Position numbers and translations under genes: made by a program. The notes under the pieces were generated by a model that worked only from the letters and a program-made list of their open reading frames with translations, did not search any database and had not been told where the DNA came from. A stretch of DNA of 64,000 bases from an uncultured bacterium (GTDB taxonomy: Bacteria > Bacillota_I > Bacilli_A > RFN20 > CAG-826), in NCBI GenBank assembly GCA_949297805.1, contig CASFTG010000004.1:1-64000 (forward strand), given 5' to 3'. Positions 60,665-64,000 of the stretch are shown here, piece after piece; position 1 is the stretch's first letter; each line of letters begins with the position of its first letter.

Positions 60665-60952
60665 TTAGATAAGCATACAAATATTCATAATGAGAGTCGT
60701 CCGCGAATTTGCATTGGCTCGCCAATGTTTTAACGCTTCCTTCATGTTGACCCTAAAACGGATGAGATTCTGCTTGAATTGCTTCTTCTCCTCTTTGGTC
60801 TTGAAGCCGACGTCGGCGAACTCGCGTTCGTTATCGATGCATTGGCTGTCGAACGGCTTCGATACCTTCCACATAAGATCGTTTAGCTCTTTGTCGTCTC
60901 TATAGTTCCTCCGACAAGCCGACGCCTTCCCCATCGATTCAATCCCGTTCAT
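60665..60952 (-). CDS. Short basic protein of unknown function
   Basis: 95 residues, Lys/Arg/Asn-rich (CIDNEREFADVGFKTKEEKK, FRVNMKEALKHWRANAN), no clear ribosome binding site. It has a relic homologue at 59019-59185, which supports a once-coding frame, but it may itself be decayed. Confidence 0.45.
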   Translation of the reverse strand: MNGIESMGKASACRRNYRDDKELNDLMWKVSKPFDSQCIDNEREFADVGFKTKEEKKQFKQNLIRFRVNMKEALKHWRANANSRTTLIMNICMLI

Positions 60953-61104
60953 ACCTGTATTCCAATAGCGGCCCTAACGTCTTCCTAAGCGTTTCGGCAA
61001 CAACCGTATCGGAGGTGATCCCCCATCTGATCGCGGCTAATCTGGGTCTTCCCTTGAAATCTCGGGGGTGGGGCTATAATTCCTAAAAAACAGGAGTCAA
61101 ACTC

Positions 61105-61997
61105 ATGAAAAGGAAACTAGTTGGCGCGCTCGTGCTTATCTCGGGGCTACTAGGAGGCCTCGTGAGCTGCGAGATGAAAAACAAGGAAATCATGGGGCTG
61201 GATCAGAAGATACATATTAATAAGGACGATTCTTTTCTTTAACGGATATTGCGCGATATAGGAATCAAGATGTCCCGGCCGATGTAGTCAAAAATTGGCT
61301 TAGGCGGAAAGATACCATTGAATTTCTCGGATTGTGGGAACGACTGAATAACCCCGATTTTAAAGTGGTCGAATTCGACCAGTTTAAAAATGAGGCGGGG
61401 CGCAATTATTTCACCCTTTCGCCGAAGAAGTGGATCGAAGGTGTTAAGGCCATCGGATTAGTTTCGAAAGCAGGAAAATATAATGCCGGGACTTATGCAC
61501 ATAAAGATATTGCGTTGCAATTTGCTTCTTGGATATCGCCTGAAATCAATTTGTATATTGTCAAAGAATTTCAACGATTGAAGGCCGAAGAGCAGCAGCG
61601 AGTCGGCTGGTCCGTCAAGCGAGAACTCGCGAAAATCAATTATCGGATACATACGGACGCCATCAAAGACAAGATCGTCATACCTAGAGAGATATCTAAA
61701 GAACAGGCGATATTCGTTTATGCGAGCGAAGCCGATGTACTCAATGTGGCATTGTTCGGAATGACGGCCAAGGAGTGGCGCGAGAAAAATCCTGACCGGA
61801 AAGGCAACATTCGCGATTATGCTGAAATGGCGCAGCTTATTTGTCTTTCCAACCTCGAAAATTTGAACGCTTATTTGATCGACCGAGGGGTAAGTCAATC
61901 GGAACGGCTTATAGAATTGAACAAAACAGCGATCCGTCAGATGAAAGTTTTGGCGGAGGAGAGAACGAAACTGCTTGTTGATGATCTAGAAAATTAA
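61105..61997 (+). pseudogene. KilA-N domain protein, frameshifted, behind a lipoprotein-like leader
   Basis: From the ATG at 61105 (CAGGAG upstream) the frame encodes a lipoprotein-type signal (MKRKLVGALVLISGLL ... LVSC), then KNKEIMGLDQKIHINKDD, and stops at about 61241. The next frame continues SLTDIARYRNQDVPADVVKN, WLRRKDTIEFLGLWERLNNP, FTLSPKKWIEGVKAIGLVSK to 61997, a typical KilA-N protein. Adding one T to TTTT near 61233 joins them (DDSFSLTDIA). KilA-N is a phage-type DNA-binding domain and would not be exported, so the leader is probably a fused remnant; an internal ATG at 61174 fits the usual KilA-N start. Confidence 0.65.
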
Positions 61998-62365
61998 CAA
62001 CCTCTTAATTTCCCCAAAAAACAAAGAGACAATGGCAATGTAGTTGCAAGGACTAAGGGGCGGCTCCGATTTTCCGTATTTAGTTATTGTTAGCATAGAG
62101 GTGAACCTTAATCGAAATCATTTTTTGCCGATAAACTTGGCGCGGTGGAGTTTGAATTGTCGAAAGGATAGGCATGATAACGAGTGGGGCTCTCGCTTTA
62201 AAGCACGCCTAGCCGTTTGTCTAGCCGGACCCCTTTTTATCGGTGTATTTTCTTTGGATAGGTGTATACTATTATTGTCGAAGTTCACATACGATTGTGC
62301 CCTTCCTCAAACCCAAGCAGTTCGTCAGAGGGGTGCGAATTGGCTTGGGGTTTTGTGGGCCAAAT
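61998..62365. other. Gene-free spacer
   Basis: No frame with a ribosome binding site and normal composition. I see nothing in it except the promoter of the next gene at its right edge. Confidence 0.5.
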
Positions 62366-62393
62366 TTGCATTTTGCCTGGTTTAGGCTAATAT
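62366..62393 (+). promoter_or_regulatory. Promoter of the 62402 gene, predicting a leaderless mRNA
   Basis: TTGCAT (62366-62371), a 16-bp spacer and TAATAT (62388-62393), 8 nt before the ATG; no Shine-Dalgarno sequence. Confidence 0.55.
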
Positions 62394-62401
62394 AGCCCCC
62401 T

Positions 62402-63682
62402 ATGAATTGCCCCTTCTGCGGAAAACCCTTGCTTGATGAGACCGTCAAAGTCTGTCCCGAATGTGGGTCCGCTTTATACACCCCGGAAGGGAAATCCCAT
62501 CTTCGCTTGACCCTAAGCATCCCCAAGGATGAACTCCCCGGGGTCGATAAGGCGGCGAAGCGGTATAAACGGAAATCGACTCTTCTTTACGTCTTGACGA
62601 TTGCCGGGGCGGTCTTCGCTCTACTGTCCTTAGCCCTCGGGTTCACCGGCTATTTCGATATCTTTTTGCTAACCCTATTGAAGGTTGGATTCGCCTGCTG
62701 CTTAGTCTCGATTCTCTTCGCCCTCTATTTCGTCTTCAAAGGGGCTTCTTCTTTACCCGGTGGCCGGCTTGCTAAAACTTATTGGCCGGGTCGGATCTAT
62801 TTCCTCTGTTCCGGCTTACTTAACGCCGGCTTGGTCTTAGCCATCGCCTTATCCGATCGGCTTGGCTATTCGAAGTTCTATCAAGCTGACGATCAAGCGT
62901 TCTATGGCTACAAGGACGGGGGCTATGAGCTCTTCTCCTTAAAGCTATCGACTGATTCGGTCACCGTTCCTTCGGTTATTGAAGGGGTGCCGATCGTCTC
63001 AATCGCCGATCATCTATCGGGGACTGCTTCGAATACCACCGCGATAACCTTCGAAGGCTTTGAGACCTTTACTATTAAGGATTACGCCTTTTCGGGTTCT
63101 GACAAACTAAGCTCCATGACCTTTGAAGGGGACGGGGAGTATCGTTTAGGTCGAGGAGCGTTCGAGAATTGTCCAAGCCTTAACTCCATCACAGTCGATG
63201 GGGCCAGCTTAACCCATGATACCGATTATTCCGCCTTCCCGAGCGTCCCCGCCTCTTCGATAACCTTAGAAAACGGGGGATCGCTACTCGATTACCATGA
63301 CCATATCTCGACTCTTTTCCTAAGCGAAGGCTCCTCGGTCAGCCTAACTAATGGCTATCTCCGGGACGGGGTCGAGCTCTTGCCCGAGCTCGGGGAAGCG
63401 GTGTTTCCCGACGGGTTTGTTTTTATTGAAGAGACGTTGACCCGGAGCCGGACCGACTTAGAAGGCAACACCACCTATTATCCTTTCGCCACCGAGATCT
63501 ATCTTCCGGCTTCCGTTACCAAGATACCGGCCAACTTCTTCGGGACGGTTGGGACCTGTCAGATCCATTATGGTGCTGACCCAGCGAGTTTCCGCAAGAT
63601 CGAAGTCGCCAAAGAAGGGAACGACAACTTCTTCGATGGGCATTACCAAATCGATTACTACGCCGAATACGGGGAGGAATAA
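62402..63682 (+). CDS. Zinc-ribbon membrane protein with C-terminal LRR-like domain
   Basis: 426 residues. N-terminal zinc ribbon (CPFCGKPL ... CPECGSAL, four Cys), a basic linker, three transmembrane helices (about 60-82, 88-113, 128-150), then an ectodomain of BspA/LRR_5 type (about 185-410: VTVPSVIEGVPIVSIADHLS, IYLPASVTKIPANFF). The ribbon faces the cytoplasm and the LRR part lies outside if the three helices all span. This ribbon-TM-LRR layout recurs in gut Bacillota. The next gene starts 4 nt after its stop, so both are one operon. Confidence 0.7.
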   Translation: MNCPFCGKPLLDETVKVCPECGSALYTPEGKSHLRLTLSIPKDELPGVDKAAKRYKRKSTLLYVLTIAGAVFALLSLALGFTGYFDIFLLTLLKVGFACCLVSILFALYFVFKGASSLPGGRLAKTYWPGRIYFLCSGLLNAGLVLAIALSDRLGYSKFYQADDQAFYGYKDGGYELFSLKLSTDSVTVPSVIEGVPIVSIADHLSGTASNTTAITFEGFETFTIKDYAFSGSDKLSSMTFEGDGEYRLGRGAFENCPSLNSITVDGASLTHDTDYSAFPSVPASSITLENGGSLLDYHDHISTLFLSEGSSVSLTNGYLRDGVELLPELGEAVFPDGFVFIEETLTRSRTDLEGNTTYYPFATEIYLPASVTKIPANFFGTVGTCQIHYGADPASFRKIEVAKEGNDNFFDGHYQIDYYAEYGEE

Positions 63683-63685
63683 GGA

Positions 63686-64000
63686 ATGGGTAAACTCAAA
63701 GGCAAGAAAATCTATTGCTTAGGGTCCTCGGTGACCTACGGCTATGCGACGCAAGGGGTCTCCTTCGTCGAGATGCTCGGCAAGGAAACCGAAGCCACCT
63801 ACGTCAAAGACGCGGTCAATGGCACGACCTTAGCCGCCTGTTATCCTGATTCCTATCTTATCCGGGGGAAGAAGGGGCTGAAGGACGGCTATGACGTCTG
63901 CTTTTGCCAGCTTTCGACTAACGATGCGGTTCGTCACGTTCCCCTTGGCGACGTCTTCTCTCATGACGAAGCCACGACCGCCGGAGCCATCACTTCGCTT
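63686..64000 (+). CDS. SGNH/GDSL-type hydrolase (cut by window end)
   Basis: The first 105 residues are visible. KKIYCLGSSVTYGYAT (about 7-22) is block I with the nucleophile Ser in GSS, and CQLSTNDA (about 74-81) is block III (x-x-ND) of the SGNH fold. No signal peptide, so cytoplasmic, with a typical role in removing acyl or acetyl groups from sugars or lipids. GGGGAGGAATAAGG precedes the ATG at 63686. The catalytic Asp-His end lies outside the window. Confidence 0.75.
   Translation, partial: MGKLKGKKIYCLGSSVTYGYATQGVSFVEMLGKETEATYVKDAVNGTTLAACYPDSYLIRGKKGLKDGYDVCFCQLSTNDAVRHVPLGDVFSHDEATTAGAITSL

Noticed and set aside
1-64000. tRNA, rRNA, prophage structural genes, integrase or transposase genes
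   Set aside because: I looked for cloverleaf-like TTCGAATC contexts and for integrase, IS transposase and capsid motifs and saw none I could support; a covariance or profile search could still find a divergent one.

Overview
The window looks like chromosome of a gut- or rumen-type Bacillota (Bacilli-like) bacterium. The evidence is moderate GC, strong AGGAGG-type ribosome binding sites, TGA used as a normal stop, a CarD-type regulator, a WYL-like regulator, BspA-like leucine-rich-repeat proteins, InlB-type and collagen-like repeats in lipoproteins, and GLUG repeats. There are no rRNA, tRNA or ribosomal protein genes to fix the lineage, so this placement is inference.

Layout. 1-4.4 kb: a CarD regulator, a four-helix membrane protein, an unknown protein and a membrane-anchored Ig-like surface protein. 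4.5-15.1 kb: three AAA+/DUF4143 ATPase genes (4620, 11358, 13758) interleaved with a solute-binding lipoprotein fused to collagen-like repeats, an esterase, a YccF protein and a metallophosphoesterase. 15.2-20.4 kb: a 15-residue-repeat protein coupled to a GIY-YIG protein, then an operon ending in a 1061-residue GLUG lipoprotein. 20.5-34.6 kb is accessory DNA in decay: an orphan RelB-like antitoxin, a HipA-like kinase, a zinc-metalloprotease-like protein, toxin-antitoxin remnants, a truncated DUF4143 ATPase, two intact DUF4143 ATPases, a HerA/FtsK-like ATPase beside a broken ICE-type helicase N-terminus, and an AlbA_2 regulator. 35.2-42.4 kb: four tandem cytoplasmic leucine-rich-repeat paralogues and a WYL-like regulator. 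42.5-45.2 kb: a small operon with tandem paralogues and an anchored secreted protein. 45.3-57.3 kb is a defence-type island: an Eco57I-like restriction-modification system with a split methylase, a broken DUF4145 gene and a three-gene helicase operon that I cannot match to a named system. 57.4-61.9 kb: more decayed genes, the last DUF4143 ATPase and a frameshifted KilA-N gene. 62.4-64 kb: a zinc-ribbon/LRR membrane protein and an SGNH hydrolase cut by the window end.

The most interesting signal is the DUF4143 ATPase set: six full-length genes and one fragment. Five of the six full-length genes have, just upstream, an array of short repeats whose sequence is private to that gene but whose period is not. 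Genes with a GARQVGKT P-loop have a period of about 33 bp (4620, 11358, 13758). Genes with a GPKWCGKT P-loop have a period of exactly 23 bp (31853 with seven units, 59222 with three). The sixth (25733) has a 19-bp palindrome over its -35 region. Three of the genes also lie between homologous flanking sequences. I read this as a family of self-regulated, possibly cassette-like ATPase/nuclease genes, each with its own operator.

Two further themes recur. First, seven genes are each broken by what looks like the loss of a single base, always in the same direction and often in a homopolymer. This points to either an indel-prone assembly or recent decay. Second, several genes have a good -10 box only 6-8 nt upstream of the start codon and no Shine-Dalgarno sequence, so they are probably translated from leaderless mRNAs.
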